In this document: positions 15,780-23,885 of the stretch, in pieces
Position numbering within the stretch: position 1 is the first letter of the stretch
How the letters are laid out: every line of letters begins with the position of its first letter
Assembly: GCF_002300555.2 (NCBI RefSeq)
Contig: NZ_NTHN02000056.1
Span: forward strand, 1 to 38,170
DNA: 38,170 nt
Reading direction: 5' to 3'
DNA from: Alloyangia mangrovi
GTDB lineage: Bacteria; Pseudomonadota; Alphaproteobacteria; Rhodobacterales; Rhodobacteraceae
Notes under the pieces: model-generated
Database searches by the model: none
Seen by the model: the letters and a program-made list of their open reading frames with translations, nothing else
What the model was told of the DNA's origin: nothing
Made by a program: the position numbers and the translations under genes

Positions 15780-17356
15780 TGTCCGACCGTCCCAGCTTCA
15801 TCCTGTTCATCACGGATCAGCACCGCGCCGATTTCCTCGGCTGCTACGGCCACCCGATCGTGCGCACCCCGAACATCGACGCCATGGCCGCGCAGGGCAC
15901 CGCCTTCGACCGCTTCTATGTCGCCAGCCCCGTCTGCATGCCCAACCGCGCCAGCCTGATGACCGGGCGCATGCCCTCGGGCCACGGGGTGCGCTTCAAC
16001 GGCATCCCGCTGTCGCAGCGCAATGTCACCTTCGTCGAGCTGCTGCGCGATGCGGGCTATGACACGGCGCTGATCGGCAAGAGCCACCTGCAGACCTTCA
16101 CCGGCATCGCCCCGGTGCTGACCCCGCCCGAGGCACGCCCCGGCTACTACAAGGCCAACGGCCCGCTCAGCGAGGCGGTGCGCAACGATTTCGCCGCGCC
16201 GGGCTACCACGTCGAGGAGCCGGACTTCTGGTCGGGCGAGAGCCCCGCGGTGCCAACGCCCTTTTACGGGTTCGACCACGTGGAACTGGTGACCGGCCAC
16301 GGCGACCACATCGGCGGCGACTACGCCCGCTGGGCGCGGGAGCGGGACCCCGAGATCGGGAGCAAGATGGGGGCGCAGAACCAGTTGCCGCACGACTACA
16401 CCTGCCCGCAGGCGGTGCGCACCGCGGTGCCCTCCGAGCTTTATTCCACCTCCTATATCGCCGAGCGCGCCTGCGCCTGGCTGGAGGCGCGCAAAGATAG
16501 TGACAGGCCGTTCTTCCTGATGGTCAGCTGGCCCGACCCGCACCACCCGTTCAACCCGCCGGGCGAGTACTGGGACATGTACGACCCCGACGACATGCCG
16601 GTCCCCGCCGCCTTTACCGCGAACGACTGGGCGCCGCCGCCGCATGTGGCAGGGGTGCTGGGCGCGCGCGAGGCGGGCACGGCCAATCTCAAGGGGATGA
16701 ACGCCATTGGCTGCTCGGCCCGCGAGGCGCAGGAGGCGCAGGCGCTGACCTGCGGCATGATCACCATGATCGACGACGCGGTGGGCCGGGTGCAGGGCGC
16801 CTTGACCGAAAGTGGACGCGGCGGCGAGACCGTCACCATCTTCACCTCGGACCACGGCGACCACCTCGGCGACCACCGGCTGCTGTTCAAAGGCTCCGAG
16901 CAATACGAGCAGATCACCCGCGTGCCCTTCGTCTGGGCCGACCCGCAGGGCGAGACGGGCACCCGCAGCGACCGGCTCGGCCAGACGCTGGACATCGGCG
17001 CCACCATCCTCGAGCGGGCGAAGATCGAGCAGGCCTGGGGCATGCAGGGGCGCGACCTGCTGTCCGAGAAGACCGCGCCGGAGGGCGTGCTGATCCAATA
17101 CGCCCACCAGGCGCAGATGGACGGGCTGGGTGTCTGCCCCAACGTGCACAGCCTGCGCGACACGCGCTACCGCTTGTCGGTCTTCCAGGGGCTCGGCTGG
17201 GGCGAGCTCTACGATCTCGAAGCAGACCCGCACGAGTTGCGGAACCTTTGGGACGCACCAGAGGCGGCGCCGGTCAAGGCCCGGCTGCTCGAGCAGCTGA
17301 TGCAGGCCGAACTGGCGCATACTGAGACCGCACCCGCGCCCGTCGCGCGCGCCTGA
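15779..17356 (+). CDS. Sulfatase (type I, formylglycine-dependent)
   Basis: A 525-residue alkaline-phosphatase-superfamily sulfatase. The sulfatase signature C-x-P-x-R is present as SPVCMPNRASLMTGR, with Cys53 the residue to be matured to formylglycine. Metal-ligand regions are FITDQHRADF at the N-terminus and TSDHGDHLGDH near residue 358. No signal peptide is seen, so it acts in the cytoplasm on an imported substrate and needs a formylglycine-generating enzyme or anSME encoded elsewhere. The start overlaps the permease stop. It could be a choline- or aryl-sulfatase, or a phosphonate monoester hydrolase-like enzyme; the TAXI transporter and SulP neighbour favour a sulfate ester. Confidence 0.9.
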   Translation: MSDRPSFILFITDQHRADFLGCYGHPIVRTPNIDAMAAQGTAFDRFYVASPVCMPNRASLMTGRMPSGHGVRFNGIPLSQRNVTFVELLRDAGYDTALIGKSHLQTFTGIAPVLTPPEARPGYYKANGPLSEAVRNDFAAPGYHVEEPDFWSGESPAVPTPFYGFDHVELVTGHGDHIGGDYARWARERDPEIGSKMGAQNQLPHDYTCPQAVRTAVPSELYSTSYIAERACAWLEARKDSDRPFFLMVSWPDPHHPFNPPGEYWDMYDPDDMPVPAAFTANDWAPPPHVAGVLGAREAGTANLKGMNAIGCSAREAQEAQALTCGMITMIDDAVGRVQGALTESGRGGETVTIFTSDHGDHLGDHRLLFKGSEQYEQITRVPFVWADPQGETGTRSDRLGQTLDIGATILERAKIEQAWGMQGRDLLSEKTAPEGVLIQYAHQAQMDGLGVCPNVHSLRDTRYRLSVFQGLGWGELYDLEADPHELRNLWDAPEAAPVKARLLEQLMQAELAHTETAPAPVARA

Positions 17357-17360
17357 TCCG

Positions 17361-19161
17361 ATGACCGGCAAGGGCACCTCCCCGCGCGCCCTCCGGGCGC
17401 GCGTCTCCGCTTTGGTTCCCGACTGGCTCGGGCTGAGCTCGCGCGACACGCTGCGCGCAGACCTGATGGCCGGGCTCACCGGCGCGACGCTGGTACTGCC
17501 GCAGGGCGTGGCCTTTGCCGCCATCGCCGGGCTGCCGGCGGAGTACGGGTTCTACACCGCAATGGTTTCGACGTTGATCGCGGCGCTGCTCGGTTCGAGC
17601 TGGCACGCGGTCTCGGGGCCGACAACGGCCCTGTCGATCATGCTCTTCGCCACCCTATCCGGTCGCTACCTGCCGGGCTCGCCCGAGTACATCACGGCAG
17701 CAATCACCCTGTGCCTGATGGTCGGCATCATCCAGTTGGCGTTCGCCTTCGCGCGGCTTGGAGCGTTGGTGGATTTCGTCTCGCATTCCGTGATGACGGG
17801 CTTCGTGGCTGGCGCGGCGATCCTGATCGCACTCAGCCAGGTCCGCCACGTTCTGGGCGCGCCACTGCCCTCGACCAGCGATCTCGTGAGCTTCCTCTCG
17901 GCGATCCCCGAGGCTGCCACCGGGGCGGACTGGCGCGCGCTGGCCATCTCCGGCGCGGCCTTCGGCGTCGGGCTGGCGATCAAGCTCTGGCGGCCACTCT
18001 GGCCTAACTACCTCGCCGCGCTGGTGGTCGCCACCGGGCTCAGCCTCGCGCTCGGCGGCGCGGAGGCGGGCATCGCCACCATCGGTCCGCTGGGAGAGAT
18101 CGTGCCTAGCATGGCCATGCCCGAACTCTCGCTCGGCGACCTGCGCGAGTTCGGCGGCGGAGCCATGGCCATCGCCATCGTCGGACTGCTGGAGGCGCTT
18201 TCGGTCTCGCGCGCGCTGGCGCTGCGCTCGGGTCAGATGATCGACGGCAATCGCGAGTTCCTCGCGCAGGGCCTGTCCAACGTCATCGGCAGCCTGTTCC
18301 GCTGCTACCCCAGTTCGGCCTCCTTCACCCGCTCGGGGATCAACTACGACGCGGGCGCGCGCACGCCGCTCTCGGCGATGTTCTCGTCGGCCTTCCTCTT
18401 CGTGATCCTGCTGATGGTTGCCCCGGCCTTTGCGGTGGTGCCGATCCCGGGCATCGCCGGGGTGATCATGCTGGTCGCCTGGCGGCTGATCGACTTCCGC
18501 GAGATCCGGCATCTCGTAACCTCCTCCTCGACCGAGACGATCATCGCGGCGGTCACCTTCGTCACTGTGCTGCTGGTGGACTTGGAAACGGCGATCTACG
18601 TCGGCGTGCTGCTGTCTCTTGGCTTCTTCCTGCGCGGCGCGGCGCGGCCATTCCTTGGGCAGGGCGCGCCCGACCCGGGAACCCCAGGCCGCGTGTTCAA
18701 ACATGCCGCGCCGAATGGGCTGGAGGAATGCCCGCAGCTCATGGTCTGCCGCCTCGACGGGCCGCTCTTCTTCGGGTCCGTCGAGTTCCTGCGCCGCGAG
18801 TTCCGCCGTCTGGAGCGCGAGCGCCCGCTGCAGAAGACCATGCTCTTCATCGTCAAGGGCGGTGGCGACATTGACCTCGCCGGGGCCGACCTCATTCTTG
18901 ACGAGGCGCGCCGGCGGGAGACCATGGGGGGGTGCATTGCACCTTCAGGTGAAGACGCCCCGCACGCTGACCAAACTCGCCCGCTTCAAGGTGGTCCGCA
19001 CGTTGACCCGCGAGAGGCTGCACCTGTCGAAAGGGGACGCCATCGCCGAGATCGTGCCGAAGCTCGACGAGAGCATCTGCGCCACCTGCGAGAAACGCAT
19101 CTTCCTCGAATGCGCCGGTCGACCTGCGCCGGGAAGCGCTAGAAGCGACGGGATGTCATAA
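17361..19161 (+). CDS. SulP-family anion (sulfate) transporter, STAS domain frameshifted at a G7 run
   Basis: A SulP protein. The N-terminal membrane domain carries the family signature region (ADLMAGLTGATLVLPQGVAFAAIAGLPAEYGFYTAM), followed by about ten further helices and a C-terminal STAS domain beginning near residue 450. At seven G (18926-18932) the frame changes. As written the protein ends at 19142 with an alien Arg/Pro-rich tail. Removing one G gives ALHLQVKTPRTLTKLARF and a tail with a CATCEKRIFLEC cysteine pair, ending at 19161, 599 residues in total. It starts four bases after the sulfatase stop and belongs to the same operon. Likely role: moving sulfate released by, or supplied alongside, the sulfatase; direction unknown. 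Confidence 0.87.
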
Positions 19162-19783
19162 TCGAAGTAGGCGATAGGCGTCAGCAGCGCTACGACCGGA
19201 TGTGGGTCGCGCCGCCGAAGGCCCATGATGTGAAAGGGACAACCCCGGTGAATGTCATCGCGCGCAGGCACTCAGCGTCTCTCGTCACGATAACCGGAAC
19301 CTTGCTGCGCTAACTGCAGCTTTCAGGGTGTGCGCCAAGTTCTGCAACGTCCTGTTACTGCGCTTGGCAGCCTGTTCAGCAACTGGTCGTCTTTCTCGCC
19401 AACCACTCCACGTTCCCGCGGAAACGCATAAGCGCCACTTTGTTCGAGCTCGCCGCATCAGCACCTAGACACGTGCTGGGCGACACACCACTCGGATACC
19501 TCGACCGTTGCTGCCACGCCGCAAGTCCGCTCAGAGCACACGGTACAGGATGCTGCGCCGTGCGTGATTGGCGGTGCCCGCGGGAACTGCAAAGTCGGAC
19601 CTGCGAGCTGAAATACTCCACTGCACGCCCCAACAGTCATGGATCGCGGTGAGGGAGCGCCTTCTGGTTGATCCCCTTCCCACGCCGAGCTTGCGGGCCA
19701 AGACATCTTAGCTCCCGGATGCATCGAGCATGAGTTCGGTTTGATCGAAATGTGCGATCGATTTCTCCCCGTCATGGACAGGT
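19162..19783. other. Long intergenic stretch with no supportable gene
   Basis: About 620 bases with lower GC and irregular codon structure in every frame. Short open frames on the minus strand (for example 19458-19775) have no recognisable domain, no ribosome-binding site and skewed composition. It looks like decayed DNA, perhaps remains of an old insertion, and it marks the boundary between the sulfur operon and the surface-protein locus. Confidence 0.5.
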
Positions 19784-19795
19784 TACATACTTTGG
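19784..19795. promoter_or_regulatory. TACATACTTTGG box upstream of repeat-protein gene 1
   Basis: The same 12 bases recur at 29909-29920 near the glycosyltransferase start. The core ATACTWTNG also occurs twice in the 32.7-33.1 kb intergenic region. It sits in AT-rich DNA about 155 bp upstream of the first repeat-protein gene. It is a candidate binding site for the locus response regulator; shared 12-mers can also arise by chance in a window this size. Confidence 0.35.
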
Positions 19796-19837
19796 GTTAT
19801 AGACTTTGTGATGTTTTTTCCTGTAGTGTGGGGAAAT

Positions 19838-19868
19838 CGGGAGGGAGGCTCTCCCGCGCCAAAGGCGC
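19838..19868 (+). promoter_or_regulatory. Tandem hairpins in the leader of repeat-protein gene 1
   Basis: CGGGAG (19838-19843) pairs with CTCCCG (19851-19856) over a 7-nt loop. Directly after it, GCGCC (19856-19860) pairs with GGCGC (19864-19868) over AAA. The two stems share one base, so they could compete. They lie about 80 bp before the GTG start and could act in leader control or attenuation. Confidence 0.35.
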
Positions 19869-19949
19869 TTATCAGAGAATATCTGGTGCATTTTGAAGGC
19901 AAGCGGCACAGCAGACATCGCCGCAAGCCACACTTTAGGAGAGACCTTG

Positions 19950-21417
19950 GTGTCTGAAGTTAGAGGCAAGGACCGCAGAGGAGAGCAGCGACTGTCGACA
20001 GAGACAGCCGTCGAGCAACCTCTTGCGCCGCGGCACAACCAGACCCAGAACCTCCGTACCGACTTCGCACAGATCGCCACAGCGGCCAATGCGGCGGCTA
20101 TTGGGATGGGCCTCGCGGCACAGGCCGAGGCTGGCTCCCAGCATGACACCCTGGGCGAATCCGAAAACACGTCGCTTCAGGAGCCCGACAACGGCTCCGC
20201 GAGAAACCTCTTCGAGGCAGCGCAAGGGCAAGTCAGCCCTGAAATCGCGTCAGACACGCTGGCCGACGCGCCAGATGCAGGTGACTCCGCAAGCGTGTTC
20301 ACCGCCGCTCAGCCAGACGCTGATCGGACGAGCGGCACCGCCAGCGCCGCGGCGATTCCTTCGGACGCTTTCGCAACGCAGCCCGCGTCCTCTTCGACGC
20401 CCGTGGCAGGAGACGGTCCTGCCGAAGGAACTGCGACGGCGGATTCCGGCCCCGCGGCAACCGCCGGCGTCGCACCACCTCTCGCGCCGGCAACTGTACC
20501 GGGCGCGCAGCAGGCTTCCGAAAGTTCTCCCCCCCGTCGGCGGTTCTGCGGAGGTCGGCTCGCAGCTCGCCACAGCAGGGACCGACGACGACGCAACGGG
20601 CACCGACAGGGGCGCGGGCCCGGTTCACGACACGCTCACCGGCGACAGCGGCATCGTCACGGGTGCCCTCGACGCCGTCGCCGGGGAGGACGGGCTGCTC
20701 GACAGCACCCTCGATGTGGTCGCAGGCGACGAGGGCCTTCTCGACACGCTCACAGGCGACAGCGGCATCGTCACCGGCGCCCTCGGCACCGTCGCCGGAG
20801 AGGACGGCCTCCTCGACAGCACCCTCGATGTGGTCGCAGGCGACGAGGGGCTGCTGGGCGGCCTGCTGGGACTGTCCGGCGCGGCGGAAGATCAGACATC
20901 GGAGGACGATTTTCTCGCCTCGCTGCTCCTCCCCGAAGGAGACGATCAGCTGATGGGCAGCGTGCTCGACGGGCTCCTCGGCGAGGATGACCCTTTCGCG
21001 CTCTCGCCCGATGACGCGGACGCCAGCACCCTCGGCGACGGCACCAGCGCGCTGCTTGCCGGACTTGGCATTGAGGACGGTCTCAGCGGCACCCTCGTTG
21101 ACGAGGGTGTCGTCGACGCCGCGGCGATGGACGTGGAGGACAGCCCCGAGGTCGATGCCCTTCTGACCGAAATCCTTGGAAGCTCGGTCGATGGTGATCT
21201 CTTTTCCAGCTCCCAGGGAGCCTTCGACGCCCTGTTCAACTTTGGCGACAGCGAAGGCGACACGATGGAGCCGGTCGCGGAGGGCGACGACAGCCTTCTC
21301 GGCGAAACCGCGATCGACGGCACCCTGGCCGGGCTCTTCGAAAGCAGCAGCGGAGACGGCCTGCTTTCCGGCCTTCTAAGTGGCGACGGCGACGGGCTCG
21401 ACAGCGAGAACAGTTGA
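19950..21417 (+). CDS. Acidic Gly/Leu/Asp repeat protein 1 (apparent frameshift at a C7 run)
   Basis: I start at GTG 19950 because AGGAG lies eight bases upstream. The frame breaks at seven C (20529-20535). Dropping one C joins both halves into a 488-residue protein, reading ESSPPVGGSAEVGSQ across the join. Layout: a polar N-terminus with a short hydrophobic AANAAAIGMGLAAQAEAG stretch, an Ala/Ser/Thr/Pro-rich linker, then from about residue 220 an acidic repeat domain with a tandem 38-residue unit (GLLDTLTGDS plus two 14-residue units ending AGED/AGDE). There is no RTX calcium nonapeptide, and Cys is essentially absent. I recognise no named family. Its position beside a type I exporter and its likeness to the repeats at 33109-34602 suggest an exported matrix or surface protein. 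Confidence 0.75.
20629..20856 (+). repeat. Two tandem 114-bp units (38 residues each) in repeat protein 1
   Basis: Copy one is 20629-20742 and copy two 20743-20856. They are near-identical at DNA level, differing mainly at third positions plus a Gly-Thr for Asp-Ala change. This suggests a fairly recent in-frame duplication, then synonymous drift. Confidence 0.85.
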
Positions 21418-21753
21418 TCGAATTCCTGTGGCCACCCGCGGCTCAATAGCGCGCAACGCGCCAAATTTAAGTCAAACTTGTATGCCAAAATTCCACTAAC
21501 TGCCGAGGCATTCCGCAATCTGAATTCCTTACATTCGGCTTCCGAGAGTGCAAAAAGGCGTTGCACCCAGCGGTTGATTGCTGCAGAAATAAAGATGAAT
21601 AGCCAGTACATGTTTCCACATTGAGCAGTGCTTCACGACCCTGTCTCAATCAGAAAGCCTGGAATCATCGTGCTGACACCATTTCAAGGTGTCGTTCAAA
21701 TGAGGAGATTGTGGGGATAGACGCTGCCGTCCATTCGGTGAGGAGTGCGTGGT
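21418..21753 (+). promoter_or_regulatory. Intergenic region upstream of the secretion operon
   Basis: 336 bases without a supportable gene, AT-rich in 21460-21620, so it probably holds the promoter of the five-gene export operon. An inverted repeat GACACC (21675-21680)/GGTGTC (21688-21693) with a 7-nt spacer could be an operator. A GTATG half-site occurs at 21480-21484. No clear -35/-10 pair can be named. Confidence 0.4.
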
Positions 21754-22578
21754 ATGGCAATAGAAGTGTTGGCGCGCGCCCTGTCTGGAAATTCTGGGGC
21801 GTCGCGGGTTGTGACTTCGCACCTAACCCTGCGAGAATCCATGGAAATCAGCCTCACGGAAGAGAGTGGCGGCATTTCCCGATATCTGAAGTCCGGATCC
21901 GACCTGGAGATATATTTTCAGGACGGTCGAGCGTTGAATATAGAGAATTTCTTTGTCTCAGGGCCCGATGGGGAGTTCAGTTCTCTCGTCGGTGACGAGG
22001 GCACGACGCTGGTATCCGGCCTTCTCGTTCCCGAACCTGATGCCGAGTCATTGGGATTGGGTGATGCCGAAGCCGATATTCCTGACGCTACCACTGCAGA
22101 TTCAACGGCAATAGCTGATCTGGATCTTGAGAGTGGCTCCGCGCTTTCCTTTGCCGAGTCCATGGCTGGTGAGTCCGAAATAGACCCCGGCCCGCCATGG
22201 CCTCTCGGGCTTGGAATCGCGTCGGGACTCGGCGGCCTCTCGCTGCTCTCCGACGCCCCCGGATCAGACACCGGCTCCGCCTCCGACCAGCCCGCCGAAA
22301 CCCCGAACGCCGCGGTCGCAAGCTCAATGATCGACGACGAAGAGATCGCCAACCTGCTGGGGCCAAATCCCACTTATGCGGCGCTCGACGATGAGCTTGC
22401 GGAGTTGCTGCAACCGGCTGCCACATCTTCTGAAGGCGCCCCCGATACGGCACTGCCGGACGCAACCGAGGGTCTTATTCCCGTGGACGACATTCATCTC
22501 GACACGGAAGCGGACCTCACGGCTGTCGCCAGCGTACCGGAGCTCCTGCAAAACGATCCCATTGAAAGCGAGCTATGA
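21754..22578 (+). CDS. BapA-prefix-like domain protein, first gene of the export operon
   Basis: 274 residues. Residues about 40-85 (GGISRYLKSGSDLEIYFQDG, then LNIENFFV) match the prefix domain found at the N-terminus of BapA-type biofilm adhesins: a Y-x(5)-DL-x-I strand, a nucleophile-free G-R turn and an N-FF segment. After an acidic linker comes a Gly-rich hydrophobic stretch near 150-167 (GLGIASGLGGLSLL), as in large adhesins, but there are no repeats afterwards, only an acidic disordered tail. ATG 21754 has AGGAG eight bases upstream. Its stop overlaps the TolC-type gene start (ATGA). The 5' part is AT-richer than its neighbours. It may be a minimal adhesin, a plug/anchor, or an exporter accessory; function unknown. 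Confidence 0.75.
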   Translation: MAIEVLARALSGNSGASRVVTSHLTLRESMEISLTEESGGISRYLKSGSDLEIYFQDGRALNIENFFVSGPDGEFSSLVGDEGTTLVSGLLVPEPDAESLGLGDAEADIPDATTADSTAIADLDLESGSALSFAESMAGESEIDPGPPWPLGLGIASGLGGLSLLSDAPGSDTGSASDQPAETPNAAVASSMIDDEEIANLLGPNPTYAALDDELAELLQPAATSSEGAPDTALPDATEGLIPVDDIHLDTEADLTAVASVPELLQNDPIESEL

Positions 22579-23849
22579 AACTTCACCGACTTTCCGGCTG
22601 TCTCGGGCTGCTAAGCCATATCGCCGCCTGCGCAGCACTGGCCCTTTGCCTCGCGCCCAGCCCGGTCGCGGCGCAGATGAGCCTGACGCGGGCGCTGGGG
22701 CTCGCCACCGAGCTTGACCCGACGGTGACCGCGAAGCGCCAGGTGGTGGCGAGCCGGACACTGGGGATACAGGAAGCGCGCGACGCCTATTATCCCAGCG
22801 TCAATGTCTCCGCCGACAGCAACACTACCGACGCCAACGGCCCCGGGATCACCCTGACGATATCCCAGGTGCTCTACGACTGGGGGCTGATCCGCAGCCA
22901 GATCAAATCCGCGACCCAAGCCAGGGTACGCTCGATCTCCGACCTCAAGATGGCGGTCGAGGCGTTGACGCTCGATGTCGCCGAGGCCTTCCTTGATGTC
23001 GAGATCGCCGATCGCAAGATCGCGCTGACCAACGAATACGCCGACTACGCGGGGCGTCTCGCGCGGCAGGCCGAGGATCGCGCCCGCGCCGGGCTGGGGG
23101 ACAACGGCGAGGTCGCGCGGGCCCGGCTCGAAATCGCCCGCGCCGAAGATCGGCTCGCCACGCTGCGCTCGGACCGCGCGCTCAGCCTGTCGCAAATCGG
23201 CTTCTTGACCGGGCGCGACCCAAGAGGCGTTGCCGCGCCGCCGTCGCTCGGCTACGCCCGCCGCTACGGCAGCATGGAGCAGATCCGGCAAGCCGTGCGT
23301 ATCGCCCCAGATTACGTGGCAAGCCAGGCCAGCGCCGCCGAGGCCGAGGCCGAGGTGCAGCGCACCAAGGCCGCCCGGCTGCCGACGATCAGCCTGCAGG
23401 CCGAAGGTCGCACCGATCTCAACGGCGGACGCACCCGCACCGCGCTCGGCATTGCCGCCGGCGTCGACCTCAACGCTTCGACGGTCGGCGGACGCAGCCT
23501 GCAGATCTCGCAGCGCGACTTTGCCGCGGCGAAATACAATCTTCAGGGGGTCGAGCGCCAGCTCATCAATGTGGCGCAGACCTCGCTGCAACAGCTGAAC
23601 GCCCTGCGCGCGACCGAAGCCGCCCGCGCCGGGCAACTCGAGGAATCCCGCCGCGTGCTCGACACCTACGAGGAACAATTCACCGCCGGTCAGCGCGATC
23701 TGATCGACGTGCTGACCACCGGGCGCGATCTCTACGATGCACAGATCGAGCAGGTGGAGACCTATGAAGACCGCAAACGAACCGAATACGAGGCGGCGCA
23801 TGACCTCGGTGTGCTGGGCACGCTGATCCTCGAAGCCAGCCGGACCTAA
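22575..23849 (+). CDS. TolC-family outer-membrane channel (AggA/LapE type)
   Basis: 424 residues with a signal peptide (to about residue 34, ending SPVAAQ). Two TolC-type repeats are visible: the N-terminal one with ISQVLYDWGLIRSQIKSA and the second with a long helix region and YEEQFTAGQRDLIDVL, the family's conserved GQRxLxDVL-like motif. The protein would trimerise as an outer-membrane barrel with a periplasmic tunnel. It starts inside the stop of the prefix-protein gene and precedes the ABC exporter and adaptor genes, forming the outer part of a type I secretion system. Confidence 0.92.
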   Translation: MKLHRLSGCLGLLSHIAACAALALCLAPSPVAAQMSLTRALGLATELDPTVTAKRQVVASRTLGIQEARDAYYPSVNVSADSNTTDANGPGITLTISQVLYDWGLIRSQIKSATQARVRSISDLKMAVEALTLDVAEAFLDVEIADRKIALTNEYADYAGRLARQAEDRARAGLGDNGEVARARLEIARAEDRLATLRSDRALSLSQIGFLTGRDPRGVAAPPSLGYARRYGSMEQIRQAVRIAPDYVASQASAAEAEAEVQRTKAARLPTISLQAEGRTDLNGGRTRTALGIAAGVDLNASTVGGRSLQISQRDFAAAKYNLQGVERQLINVAQTSLQQLNALRATEAARAGQLEESRRVLDTYEEQFTAGQRDLIDVLTTGRDLYDAQIEQVETYEDRKRTEYEAAHDLGVLGTLILEASRT

Positions 23850-23885
23850 TGACGTGACCTGATTGACGAGTTCTGGAGAAGCCGC

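Noticed and set aside
15758-17524. 588-codon minus-strand frame over the sulfatase
   Set aside because: Shadow of the sulfatase, which has the CxPxR motif and operon overlaps.
19458-19775. 105-codon minus-strand ORF as a small gene or transposase piece
   Set aside because: No recognisable motif, no ribosome-binding site and uneven codon use.
20629-20856. CRISPR array from tandem units
   Set aside because: Units are directly adjacent without spacers, are coding and keep frame.
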